The notes beneath the pieces are model-generated. The model did not search any database. It was given only the letters and a program-made list of their open reading frames with translations, and was not told the origin of the DNA. From an uncultured bacterium (GTDB lineage: Bacteria > Bacillota > Clostridia > Lachnospirales > Lachnospiraceae), in the NCBI GenBank assembly GCA_947175015.1, contig CAMWLE010000014.1:1-49784 (forward strand): a DNA stretch of 49,784 nucleotides, written 5' to 3'. Positions 1 to 7,738 of the stretch are shown piece after piece. Numbering within the stretch: the stretch's first letter is position 1; every line of letters begins with the position of its first letter. The position numbers and the translations under genes are program-made.

Positions 1-3
1 TCC

Positions 4-53
4 ATACCGTGATTGAACTGTAATCATGGTATAATGTCTTCATACCATGGTAT
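4..53 (+). promoter_or_regulatory. Extended -10 promoter with overlapping operator-like palindromes
   Basis: A TG-n-TATAAT extended -10 box lies at 27-35, with no convincing -35 box. It is embedded in an inverted repeat with 11-bp arms at 4-14 and 22-32 (10 of 11 positions complementary), and a perfect 12-bp palindrome ATACCATGGTAT follows at 42-53. Both share the ATACC/GGTAT half-site. The layout fits a repressor or activator site controlling the acetyltransferase gene that starts at 75. The regulator is not identifiable here, and the window edge hides what lies upstream. Confidence 0.55.
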
Positions 54-74
54 AACAAAAGTGAGGTATCAATT

Positions 75-887
75 ATGTATACGAAACAGGATTTAAAGGC
101 GCAGCTACAGGCCATGGGGCTGGCCCATGGAGATGCAGTAATGCTTCATTCCTCCATGAAGGCCATTGGAGAGGTGGAAGGAGGCGCTGATACGGTGGTT
201 GATGTCTTTATGGAATATTTCTCGGATGGACTGTTTATGACGCCTGCTCACACCTGGGCACAAATGAGCGAGACACATTCCTGCTTTGACCCGGAGACGG
301 AGCCGGCTTGTGTAGGGATTATTCCGAATCTGTTCCTGAAGCGTTCCGGGGTGGTACGTTCGCTGCATCCTACCCACAGCATTGCCGCTGCGGGGCCTTT
401 GGCGGCAGAATATGTTCGAGGGGAAGAAAATTGCACCACACCCTGTACGCCGGGTGGGTGTTGGGACAGGCTCCGGCACATTCATGCCAAAATATTGCTG
501 GCGGGTGTTACCCATATTCGTAATACCTTTATCCACAGCATAGAGGAAGTGCTGGATGTACCGGAGAGATTTACCCCTGAGCCGGTTTCTTTTCAGATAA
601 AGATGCCTGGGGGCAGTTTGAAACAGGTGTGGATGTATCGGCATTATAATCCGCACACGGCTCATATTTCAGAGAGCTTTGACAAGCTAAGTGAGGCCTT
701 TTATGCAACAGGCGCTGCCGGCAAAGTTTCTTTTGGAGATGCGGAATGTATTCTCTGCGATGCGGAGCAGTTGTTTGATATTACTTCCAGAGTGCTGTCC
801 CATGAACGCAACTGCCTCATGGACAGGGAGAGTATACCGGCGGAGTGGTGGGAGACCTCTGATATTATTGTATTGCAAAGACAATGA
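75..887 (+). CDS. AAC(3)-family aminoglycoside N-acetyltransferase-like protein
   Basis: The 270-residue product has the overall pattern of the antibiotic acetyltransferase family AAC(3)/YokD, which moves acetyl from acetyl-CoA to an amino group. Visible family features are the N-terminal LHSSMKAIG segment with the following GGADTVVD, a TPAHTW strand, the conserved HPTHS segment around residue 97 with the histidine expected at the active site, and a LLAGVTHIRNTFIH segment near residue 140. The length matches the family. The start has a GTGAGG Shine-Dalgarno-like sequence at 61-66. Many members in gut Firmicutes have no proven resistance role, so the drug substrate is not established. It stands alone, with recD2 starting 90 bp downstream. 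Confidence 0.82.
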   Translation: MYTKQDLKAQLQAMGLAHGDAVMLHSSMKAIGEVEGGADTVVDVFMEYFSDGLFMTPAHTWAQMSETHSCFDPETEPACVGIIPNLFLKRSGVVRSLHPTHSIAAAGPLAAEYVRGEENCTTPCTPGGCWDRLRHIHAKILLAGVTHIRNTFIHSIEEVLDVPERFTPEPVSFQIKMPGGSLKQVWMYRHYNPHTAHISESFDKLSEAFYATGAAGKVSFGDAECILCDAEQLFDITSRVLSHERNCLMDRESIPAEWWETSDIIVLQRQ

Positions 888-976
888 GGTTAGTGGTGTT
901 GGTATCACAGGGGTAGCTGTATCAATTATGGTGCTGCCAGGTATGCGAAGTATAAGGGCAGGAAGGCGAAATAAAA

Positions 977-3223
977 ATGCAGAAGATCCGTTGTGTGGTT
1001 GAGCGAATTACATATCAGAATCCGGAAAACGGCTATTCCGTCCTAAAATGCCGGGTCAAGGATTACAGCGATTTAGTGCCGGTTATCGGCAATATGATAG
1101 ATGCAAATGTGGGATCTGTCCTGATTGCCGAAGGTAACTGGAAGGTAGATGCCAAGTATGGCAGGCAGTTTGTAGCGGAGAACTGGGAGGAGACACTTCC
1201 GGCGACTGTTTATGGCATGGAGAAATATCTCGGCTCCGGGCTGATTAAGGGCGTGGGTCCGAAATATGCAAAGAAGATCGTCCAGAAATATGGGGTGGAT
1301 ACATTTAATGTTATAGAGGATAATGTGGAGCTGCTGCTCGAGATAGAAGGAATTGGCAGGAAGCGTATTCAGATGATTGCAGAATCATGGGAGAGACAGA
1401 AAGAGATTAAAAATATTATGCTCTTTTTGCAGGAGCATCAAGTCTCCACCTCATATGCGGCGAAGATATACAAGCAGTATGGCAATGACAGTATTGCCGT
1501 GATGAAAGAGAATCCGTATAAATTGGCGGATGATATCTGGGGCATCGGGTTTAAGACCGCAGACCAAATCGCAGTGAAGCTGGGGTTTGGAAAAGAGTCT
1601 TATGTGCGGCTCAGGAGCGGTCTGATGTATACACTATCTGAGCTGTCGAATGAGGGTCATGTGTTTGCGGAAAAACAGCAGCTCATAGAGAAAGCTTCAG
1701 AACTTTTGGAAGCGTCGCCGGAGACGGTGGTTATGACTATGGATGAGATGCTTAAGAAGGAAGAACTTATCTTTGAAAAGAATATTGTGCGGATTGATGA
1801 AAATGGAAATCAGGTATTGCCGATTTATCTGCCTCCTTTTTATTTTGCGGAGGTGGGCGTTGCCGGAAAACTAAAGAAATTAGCATCGTCACCGGCCGAG
1901 GATAAGCTTTATACAAGGCTCATGGAGGCAAGAAAAAGTACCGGGAACGATGAACTGTCGGTTGATATCGGGGCAGTTCAGGCAAAGACAGGGATGGAAT
2001 ATGACGAAATCCAGGCGGATGCAATAAGGCGGGCGGCCACAGCGAAGGTCATGGTGCTGACAGGCGGGCCCGGCACAGGGAAGACTACCACGACACATGG
2101 TATCATATCAGCATATAAGGCATATGGGCTCCGTATATTGCTGGCTGCGCCCACAGGCCGGGCGGCAAAGCGGATGACAGAAGCAACCGGATTGGAAGCA
2201 AAGACCATTCACAGACTTTTAGAATGCAAGCCGCCGGAAGGGTATCAGAAAAATGAAGAGAATCCATTGGAGGGGGATGTGCTGATCGTGGACGAATGCT
2301 CCATGATAGACATCATTCTGATGAATTCGCTCTTGAAGGCTATTCCTCCAACGATGCGGCTGATCATGGTAGGGGATATCGACCAACTGCCGTCCGTGGG
2401 GGCAGGGAATGTACTGAGGGATATGATTGATTCTGCCGCATTCCCGGTGGTGAGGCTTACGAGGATATTCAGACAGGCACAGGCCAGCCGGATCGTCATG
2501 AATGCCCACCGCATCAATGAGGGAAAGATGCCGGATATCAGCAATGGAAAGGAATCGGATTTCTTTTTTATGGAAAACGAGGATGCGGAGGCGGCTGTGC
2601 CGCAGATTGTGCGGCTGGTGAAGGAGAAGCTGCCAAAGTATTATCAGATCGAGCCTTCGCAGATACAGGTATTGACTCCTATGCAGAGAGGCGTGGTCGG
2701 GGCAACCAATCTGAATCTTTCTTTGCAGGAAGCACTCAATCCGCCCGAGCATGATATCTTTATGAAGGGAAGGGGCAGGGTGGCAATGCCGAAGGAATGT
2801 CTGCGCCGGAGCGGATATGTGTTCAGGGCAGATGACAAGGTGATGCAGGTCAAGAACAATTATGACAAAGAAGTTTTTAACGGCGATATAGGTATGATAG
2901 AATCTGTAAATGAAACGGACAGGACGCTGAAAGTTAAGTTTGAAGGCAGAAGTATCGAGTATGATGTGACTGAACTGGATGAATTGGTTCATGCCTATGC
3001 AACAACGATTCATAAGGCACAGGGATCGGAGTATCCGGTCGTGGTTATGCCTGTTATGATGAATCATTATGTGATGCTCCAGAGAAATCTGATTTATACG
3101 GGTATTACAAGGGCAAAAAAGGCGCTTGTGATCGTAGGGGCGAAGAGAACATTGTCTTATGCGGTGAAGAATGTGACGGTCACAAAGAGGAATACCTTGC
3201 TTCGGGAGAGGCTGGAGAAATAG
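977..3223 (+). CDS. recD2: RecD2-type ATP-dependent DNA helicase (RecD/TraA family)
   Basis: This is a superfamily 1B 5'-3' DNA helicase of the RecD2 type, which works without RecBC in DNA repair. The 748-residue protein has the expected order: an N-terminal OB-like segment, helix-hairpin-helix repeats around residues 85-130 (GLIKGVGPKYAKKI, then LEIEGIGRKR), the Walker A motif GGPGTGKTTT near residue 363, the DExx-type Walker B VDECSMID near 438, and the C-terminal UvrD-like motif TTIHKAQGSE near 676 followed by TGITRAKKALVIVG. The length is normal for RecD2. The ATG has only a modest Shine-Dalgarno (AGGAAGG) about 10 bases upstream. The gene appears complete. Confidence 0.93.
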   Translation: MQKIRCVVERITYQNPENGYSVLKCRVKDYSDLVPVIGNMIDANVGSVLIAEGNWKVDAKYGRQFVAENWEETLPATVYGMEKYLGSGLIKGVGPKYAKKIVQKYGVDTFNVIEDNVELLLEIEGIGRKRIQMIAESWERQKEIKNIMLFLQEHQVSTSYAAKIYKQYGNDSIAVMKENPYKLADDIWGIGFKTADQIAVKLGFGKESYVRLRSGLMYTLSELSNEGHVFAEKQQLIEKASELLEASPETVVMTMDEMLKKEELIFEKNIVRIDENGNQVLPIYLPPFYFAEVGVAGKLKKLASSPAEDKLYTRLMEARKSTGNDELSVDIGAVQAKTGMEYDEIQADAIRRAATAKVMVLTGGPGTGKTTTTHGIISAYKAYGLRILLAAPTGRAAKRMTEATGLEAKTIHRLLECKPPEGYQKNEENPLEGDVLIVDECSMIDIILMNSLLKAIPPTMRLIMVGDIDQLPSVGAGNVLRDMIDSAAFPVVRLTRIFRQAQASRIVMNAHRINEGKMPDISNGKESDFFFMENEDAEAAVPQIVRLVKEKLPKYYQIEPSQIQVLTPMQRGVVGATNLNLSLQEALNPPEHDIFMKGRGRVAMPKECLRRSGYVFRADDKVMQVKNNYDKEVFNGDIGMIESVNETDRTLKVKFEGRSIEYDVTELDELVHAYATTIHKAQGSEYPVVVMPVMMNHYVMLQRNLIYTGITRAKKALVIVGAKRTLSYAVKNVTVTKRNTLLRERLEK

Positions 3224-3251
3224 GACTGAAAATGTGTCAGGGGGATAATCC

Positions 3252-3650
3252 ATGAGCTGGGAAGTTCTGATGATAAGAACAAAAACCAACAGTGAAGCAG
3301 CGCTATACGCAATAAAAAGTGAAAATATCATTCCATTTAAGCAAACAGAAATAGTCGATGAGCTAAAGAAAATTTCGGCTGAACTTGGTGTCTTTTACGA
3401 TTGTAATGATCTGTCATGGCAGATTCTTGACAGTGATAGTTGGCTGATAGAGCTTAATGTTGGAGATGAGGCAGAAACGGAGTGTGTTGTGCTTTATATC
3501 AGGGGAGATGAGCCGAAAGAAGTATTTGATATTTTGATTGCTGACCTAAACACCCGGCTTGCGGAGTGCAGTACAGGTGAATTCTTTACTCCAGGCGAAC
3601 CTACTGAGAGGTGGAAAGCATATCGTGATAAAATAGTAAATGATCAATAA
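3252..3650 (+). CDS. Hypothetical protein, 132 residues
   Basis: I do not recognise this family. The product is small, acidic and soluble, without a signal peptide or membrane segment. It has alternating strand-like stretches (SWEVLMIRT, SWLIELNVG, ECVVLYIRG) and a helical segment PKEVFDILIADLNTRL, reminiscent of the fold of many small immunity-type proteins, but that is only an impression. It lies 28 bp after recD2 with a purine-rich AGGGGG Shine-Dalgarno, so it may be co-transcribed with the helicase. A hairpin follows at 3732-3762. Confidence 0.6.
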   Translation: MSWEVLMIRTKTNSEAALYAIKSENIIPFKQTEIVDELKKISAELGVFYDCNDLSWQILDSDSWLIELNVGDEAETECVVLYIRGDEPKEVFDILIADLNTRLAECSTGEFFTPGEPTERWKAYRDKIVNDQ

Positions 3651-3731
3651 ATGGAAGTTAAGTGGAAAGGATTTTGTTTGTACGGTCTTGTCTGTAAGAT
3701 GTATTCATCTGGACAGGCAATATGCTGTGAC

Positions 3732-3762
3732 AGAAGGCTAATCAAGTAATGATTAGCCTCCT
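3732..3762. terminator. Stem-loop between convergent genes
   Basis: The perfect arms AGGCTAATCA (3735-3744) and TGATTAGCCT (3750-3759) enclose a 5-base loop, and the stem extends to CAG/CTG after one mismatch. It lies after the small + strand gene and before the end of the minus-strand pseudogene. There is no clear U-tract, so terminator function is only inferred from position. Confidence 0.45.
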
Positions 3763-3814
3763 GTCCTAATTTGATGATTGTTTGAAACTCTGTAAGAGAC
3801 ACTGTTGTCAATTC

Positions 3815-4596
3815 TTATCCGATCAGGCAGGTTTTTCCCTTAAATGCAAACCCATATTTTCTAATTTGCTTTGGTAAAAATCCTTCCGATATCAGTTCGG
3901 CCTCATATTGCTTTTCTTCTATCTGGGCATGGGCGTTAGCCAGAGTATCTTCAAGTGTAATTTCGTCCTCGTCGGGGTCTAGTACTTTGAATTCAAAGAT
4001 AAATGCCTTCTTATTTCTGTCAAGTGGCTCCAGCATCACATCATAGCGCCCGAAACCGCTCTCACGGTTGGAACGTACCTTGTAAGTGTCTGCCAGATTT
4101 ACCACCATGCCCAATACAAAACCATGATAAAAACGCTCAGGTTCAGCCTGCTCAGATGGCTTATTCCCGCTGTCAAAGGAGCTGAATGTGTTGAGTGCAA
4201 CTCTGTTCATAAATGTGTTCATTTTTCTGATATTGTCGTTTAACAGTGAATTGATAAATTCATTATAATAGATCCTGGTGTTGTCATTAAACCACTCGGA
4301 TATCATTTTCCGAAACATTCTCTTTACTTCAAGATTGGTAAGGGCAAGCGGATATTGGACGGCTTCTTCCGCATTGATTTCGTCATCAAACGGTTCGGCT
4401 TCTGTCTTGTGCACTTTCAGATACCCTGTTGCAAGCAGCAGATTCCAGACCGCATTCACATTGCTGTCAAGCTGGTGAAACGCGATTTGCTCATCAATTC
4501 CCGAATAAACTCTGTCTTATCAATATAGAATTTGTTTTCTTCGATCAGTCGGTCAAATCGTTGTTCTCCCAGATTTACCACTATTTTACGATTCAT
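3815..4596 (-). pseudogene. Internally deleted AAA-ATPase-like / PD-(D/E)XK nuclease gene (DUF1703 type)
   Basis: Two pieces of one gene remain. From the ATG at 4596, with an AGGAGG Shine-Dalgarno just upstream, about 34 codons encode the normal N-terminus of this family (RFDRLIEENKFYIDKTEFIREL), then read out of frame to a stop. From about 4500 down to 3815 a second frame encodes the C-terminal part (DEQIAFHQLDSN, LLLATGYLKV, then the nuclease core GRYDVMLEPL and AFIFEFKV). The whole Walker A/Walker B ATPase region is missing and the frames differ by one base, so a large internal deletion is the likely cause. The intact relative is at 21519-23219. The C-terminal piece is still open and might be translated from the GTG at 4459, but it would lack the ATPase. 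Confidence 0.85.
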
Positions 4597-4652
4597 GTAC
4601 ATACCTCCTGACATGATTTCGGATAATGATTATTTTGTGTTCATATGTATAT

Positions 4653-4681
4653 AGTATACATGATACAGAGGTTTTACACAA
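4653..4681 (-). promoter_or_regulatory. Sigma-A-type promoter of the broken AAA/nuclease gene
   Basis: On the minus strand TTGTGT (4681-4676) and TATACT (4658-4653) are 17 bases apart, about 55 bases before the AGGAGG site and ATG at 4596. A 17-bp palindrome (ATGTATA-tag-TATACAT, 4645-4661) overlaps the -10 box and may be an operator. The promoter and ribosome site survived the loss of the coding core. Confidence 0.5.
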
Positions 4682-4946
4682 TTTATTTCTTGAAAACATC
4701 TGACGATGTAAATGGTATCAAGTCTATTTATTATGGAATATCTCCTAAGGCATCCATTTAATGGTTTACGCTTCAGACAACATATCACATCAAAGTAGAA
4801 ATTTCCTGAAGTATTTAACCATTTGTAAAAAAATTGGATTGTTTCTCCTTTGACTTTAAAAGTGCTGCATTTTAAAATATTCATAGTAGGTGCGGAGAGG
4901 CTGGTACAAGGTTCCGCTTGAAGGCGGAATTGGGAAGGAGAGCAAT
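4682..4946 (+). promoter_or_regulatory. Intergenic region with promoter for the XRE/FliG-like gene
   Basis: TTGACT (4850-4855) and TAAAAT (4873-4878) are separated by 17 bases and form a good sigma-A promoter about 70 bases before the ATG at 4947, which has a GGAAGGAG Shine-Dalgarno. The rest of this AT-rich stretch (4682-4849) holds no gene or structure I can support. Confidence 0.6.
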
Positions 4947-5891
4947 ATGAAAAATATAGTATATCATGGGGTGGCCATGGGCGGGAAACTTTATTCCCTG
5001 CGTATGGCAAAGAGAATGACGCAGGAGCAGCTTGCAGAGGTGTTAAGTATCAGTCCGGCGGCAATATCCAAATGGGAGCGCAATCTGTCAACACCAAGTA
5101 TTGAGATGCTGTGGGCATTGGCGGATTATTTTGATTGCAGCATTGATGAACTGGTGGGCAGGAGCCTGGCGCAGGTAGAGCGGGTTGGGGTATATGATGA
5201 TGATAAATTTCGGCTTGCTCTGGTGGGGGAGGATTTGCTCAAATGTGCCGAAATCAGCAGGGCAGAAGGGCTGCTTGCCATGGAAGAGGCAGTATCTAAA
5301 CTAAAAAGCAGCAAGTTTCTATTGTTTGCGATTCCATATGTTGAGAATCTTTTTATGAAGCAGATAGATATGGATTTGGCATTTCGGTTATTGGAAAATT
5401 ATGCTGCTGCTTTGCCGGAGACGGAACAAAGGGAAGGACATATGATCGCAGCGGTGCTGAAGATGATTTTTGCTGGGGAAAGACCGGAAATTGTGCAGGA
5501 AACAGTGGCGTCTTATATTGGTATGGAATACAGGGAGAAGAGAGGTTATATGAGAGAAATACTGAAATATACAAGACAGGAGCTGATTAATAAATACAAA
5601 GACAAAAAGTTGTATTCAGAGGAGACAAATCTGTTAGAAGAATTCGTGCATTTGGGAGATTTTGAAATTCAGGTGATTTTGCGGAATCTGGATAATCTGA
5701 CTTTGACAACGGCGCTGGCGGGAGCATCGGGAGGAGTGGTGGCGGCATTCTTCTCCAATCTGGCGGACAGGATATTGTACTTGATCAGCGAAGATATGGA
5801 ACATTGGCAGGGAACGGAAGCAGAAATTCTGGAAGCACAGAGGAAGGTGTTGGAAATCGGCAGTTTCTGCCTGAATCAGGAAGCGGAATAA
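4947..5891 (+). CDS. XRE-family regulator with MotA-like middle and FliG C-terminal-like domain
   Basis: The 314-residue product begins with a clear Cro/C1-type helix-turn-helix (about residues 12-70: MTQEQLAEVLSISPAAISKW, then TPSIEMLWALADYF). The middle (about 85-205) contains SRAEGLLAMEEAV and a GERPEIVQ-type segment, which resembles the cytoplasmic loop of the stator protein MotA. The last 85 residues closely resemble the FliG C-terminal domain: FEIQVILRNLDNLTLTTAL, then GAS, FFSNLADR, EDME and EAQRKVLEI, matching FliG's IQ-LRE-D-LA-ALKGAS, NMSKRA, EDLE and EAQ-KI. No transmembrane helices are present, so this is not a motor protein. It is probably a DNA-binding regulator that reuses motor-type helical modules. 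I start it at 4947 because of the GGAAGGAG site. The sigma-like gene follows after 112 bases. Confidence 0.82.
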   Translation: MKNIVYHGVAMGGKLYSLRMAKRMTQEQLAEVLSISPAAISKWERNLSTPSIEMLWALADYFDCSIDELVGRSLAQVERVGVYDDDKFRLALVGEDLLKCAEISRAEGLLAMEEAVSKLKSSKFLLFAIPYVENLFMKQIDMDLAFRLLENYAAALPETEQREGHMIAAVLKMIFAGERPEIVQETVASYIGMEYREKRGYMREILKYTRQELINKYKDKKLYSEETNLLEEFVHLGDFEIQVILRNLDNLTLTTALAGASGGVVAAFFSNLADRILYLISEDMEHWQGTEAEILEAQRKVLEIGSFCLNQEAE

Positions 5892-6003
5892 TTTTTTGGA
5901 GATTCTGATTAACCAAGTTATGTTTTTTGGTACTATATCAATGAAAGCTTTCATAACACAAAATTCCTATGCGCATACAGAAGATGAATCCAAGGAGGAT
6001 ATT

Positions 6004-7503
6004 ATGGAACAGGAAAAGGTATTAAGGCTGGTGGAAGAGCACATGAAGACTATTTTTGCATATGCGCTTTCACGTATTTCTCCAAGGGAAGATGCAGAGG
6101 ATTTGGCAGGAGATATCATACTTGCCATTCTGCAAAGCGCACCCGGAATCCGGGACGAGAATGCCTTTTTCGGGTACATTTGGAGTATTGCCGCCAATAC
6201 TTATAAAAAATTCCTGCGCAAACGAAATCGTGTCCGGTTGGAAGAATTAGAGGAAGAGATACCATCCCAGGATGATTTTACCATGGAAATACTCAATGCC
6301 GCAGAGTACAATACACTTCGGCGTGAACTGGCACTTTTGTCAAGGGAATACAGAGAATGTACCATAGCCTATTATTTTGATGGTCTTTCCTGTGGGGAAA
6401 CGGCGTCAAAACTTCATATTTCCCTGGAAATGGTAAAGTATTATCTGTTTAAGACTCGTAAGATTATGAAAGAAGGTATCAGTATGGAAAGAGAATTTGG
6501 TCAGAAAAGTTATAAACCCGCAAGATTTGAATTCAAAGTGATCTTTGCGGATAAGGCCAATATGGAATACCAAAATCTGTTTAACCGGAAGCTGTCGGGC
6601 AATATTCTGGTCAGTGCCTATTATACACCCATGACCATCAGGGAACTGGCAATTGAACTGGGCGTTGCCGCTGTTTATCTTGAGGATGAGATTGCTCTGC
6701 TGGAAAAGTATAATCTGATTTCTTCCTTGTCCGGTGGGAAATATCAATCTCGTTTGGTCATATTAACAGAAGATTATATGAATGAAGTATACAGGAAGGC
6801 AGAAAAAGAGATTACCGCTGATGTGGGTGAGATTATTTTAAGTGCAAAGAGCAGACTTCGGGAAGTGAGAACCCTTGGTTTCTCAGGATCGGATATGGAG
6901 GATGAGCGTCTGATATGGGCTATGCTGTTTGAACTGATCAGAAACGGATGGCATGCTTTTAAAGCCGCCCATGAAGAACAATTCAGAGAAGAGGAACTTT
7001 ACAGGGGCGGCAGGGGAACTTGCTATGGGGTGAGTTATGAATTGCAGGACAATGAATATGGCATAAACTCTTTTGCCGGATATGCGAATATCAATGGAAG
7101 GTATGCCGCATCCTATGCGGACATGAATATCCTGCCTGAGAAGAATTGGTTTACATCAAGCTGGGATAAAATCAGGGAAAATTTTAGTGAGGTACTAACA
7201 GGAAATGTTATGCTTGACATCCCAATCATCAGTGCGCAGCAAAAGAAGGAGTTGGGAACAATCTTCCGGGAAGAAATTGCAGCCTTGGGTAAATTGTATG
7301 AAGCATTGTATCGGTCTGCGGGTAAGACGATGCGGGAACATGCGCCACAAAATGTGGTTTCAATGGTTGACAATGTGGTGGCAAATACGCTGTTGTTCCA
7401 TTCGGTAGGATTTATCGGAGCCTGTGCTGTAAAGTCGGGCGCTCTTGCTATTCCTGATATAGATGTTCCTCTTGCGGCGATGATATATGAAGTTCCTGAA
7501 TAA
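6004..7503 (+). CDS. Sigma-70-family (ECF-like) factor with large C-terminal extension
   Basis: The N-terminal third of the 499-residue product is an ECF-type sigma factor: region 2 (about residues 5-75, ISPREDAEDLAGDIILAIL and FFGYIWSIAANTYKKFLRK) and region 4 (about 110-165, LSREYRECTIAYYFDGLSCG, then SLEMVKYYLFKTRKIM). After residue 165 an extension of more than 300 residues follows. It starts with a winged-helix-like segment (MTIRELAIELGVAAVYLEDE, LEKYNLISSLSGGKY) and ends in a helical domain I do not recognise. Ordinary ECF factors are about 170-200 residues, so the extension probably senses a signal or controls activity. The AAGGAGG at 5992-5998 fixes the start at 6004. Its close placement after the XRE/FliG-like gene suggests a regulatory pair. 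Confidence 0.85.
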   Translation: MEQEKVLRLVEEHMKTIFAYALSRISPREDAEDLAGDIILAILQSAPGIRDENAFFGYIWSIAANTYKKFLRKRNRVRLEELEEEIPSQDDFTMEILNAAEYNTLRRELALLSREYRECTIAYYFDGLSCGETASKLHISLEMVKYYLFKTRKIMKEGISMEREFGQKSYKPARFEFKVIFADKANMEYQNLFNRKLSGNILVSAYYTPMTIRELAIELGVAAVYLEDEIALLEKYNLISSLSGGKYQSRLVILTEDYMNEVYRKAEKEITADVGEIILSAKSRLREVRTLGFSGSDMEDERLIWAMLFELIRNGWHAFKAAHEEQFREEELYRGGRGTCYGVSYELQDNEYGINSFAGYANINGRYAASYADMNILPEKNWFTSSWDKIRENFSEVLTGNVMLDIPIISAQQKKELGTIFREEIAALGKLYEALYRSAGKTMREHAPQNVVSMVDNVVANTLLFHSVGFIGACAVKSGALAIPDIDVPLAAMIYEVPE

Positions 7504-7664
7504 AACAGTTCCATTTCATAGAGTAATGCAATGGATTGGAAAGTCGGCATTGAGGCATCGTTTGGAATTCCTAAAAGAACAGACGTCAGGAATCGAGGGA
7601 TTATGAGAGCGATGAATGACAGAACATTATTGCAATGTTCCACAGAGGGTCTTATAATGATAGA

Positions 7665-7707
7665 AATCCTGCAGTTATGTGTCCCGGGGATACATAACTG
7701 CAGGATT
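7665..7707. terminator. Perfect 16-bp inverted repeat between convergent genes
   Basis: AATCCTGCAGTTATGT (7665-7680) and its exact complement (7692-7707) enclose an 11-base GC-rich loop. It lies between the end of the sigma-like gene (+) and the end of the MerR gene (-), where a bidirectional terminator is expected. There is no U-tract on either side, so another role is possible. The stretch 7504-7664 has no convincing gene. Confidence 0.55.
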
Positions 7708-7738
7708 CGGCGTTCAGCTTATTTAAAAGCATGATCTG

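Noticed and set aside
2219..3331. Long minus-strand open frame of 370 codons opposite recD2
   Set aside because: It is antisense to a strongly conserved helicase, has biased His/Ile/Leu composition and no ribosome site; it is a shadow of the real gene.
4947..5891. Zorya-type defence component because of MotA-like similarity
   Set aside because: ZorA-type proteins have membrane helices and neighbouring ZorB/helicase genes; here there are none and an HTH domain is present.
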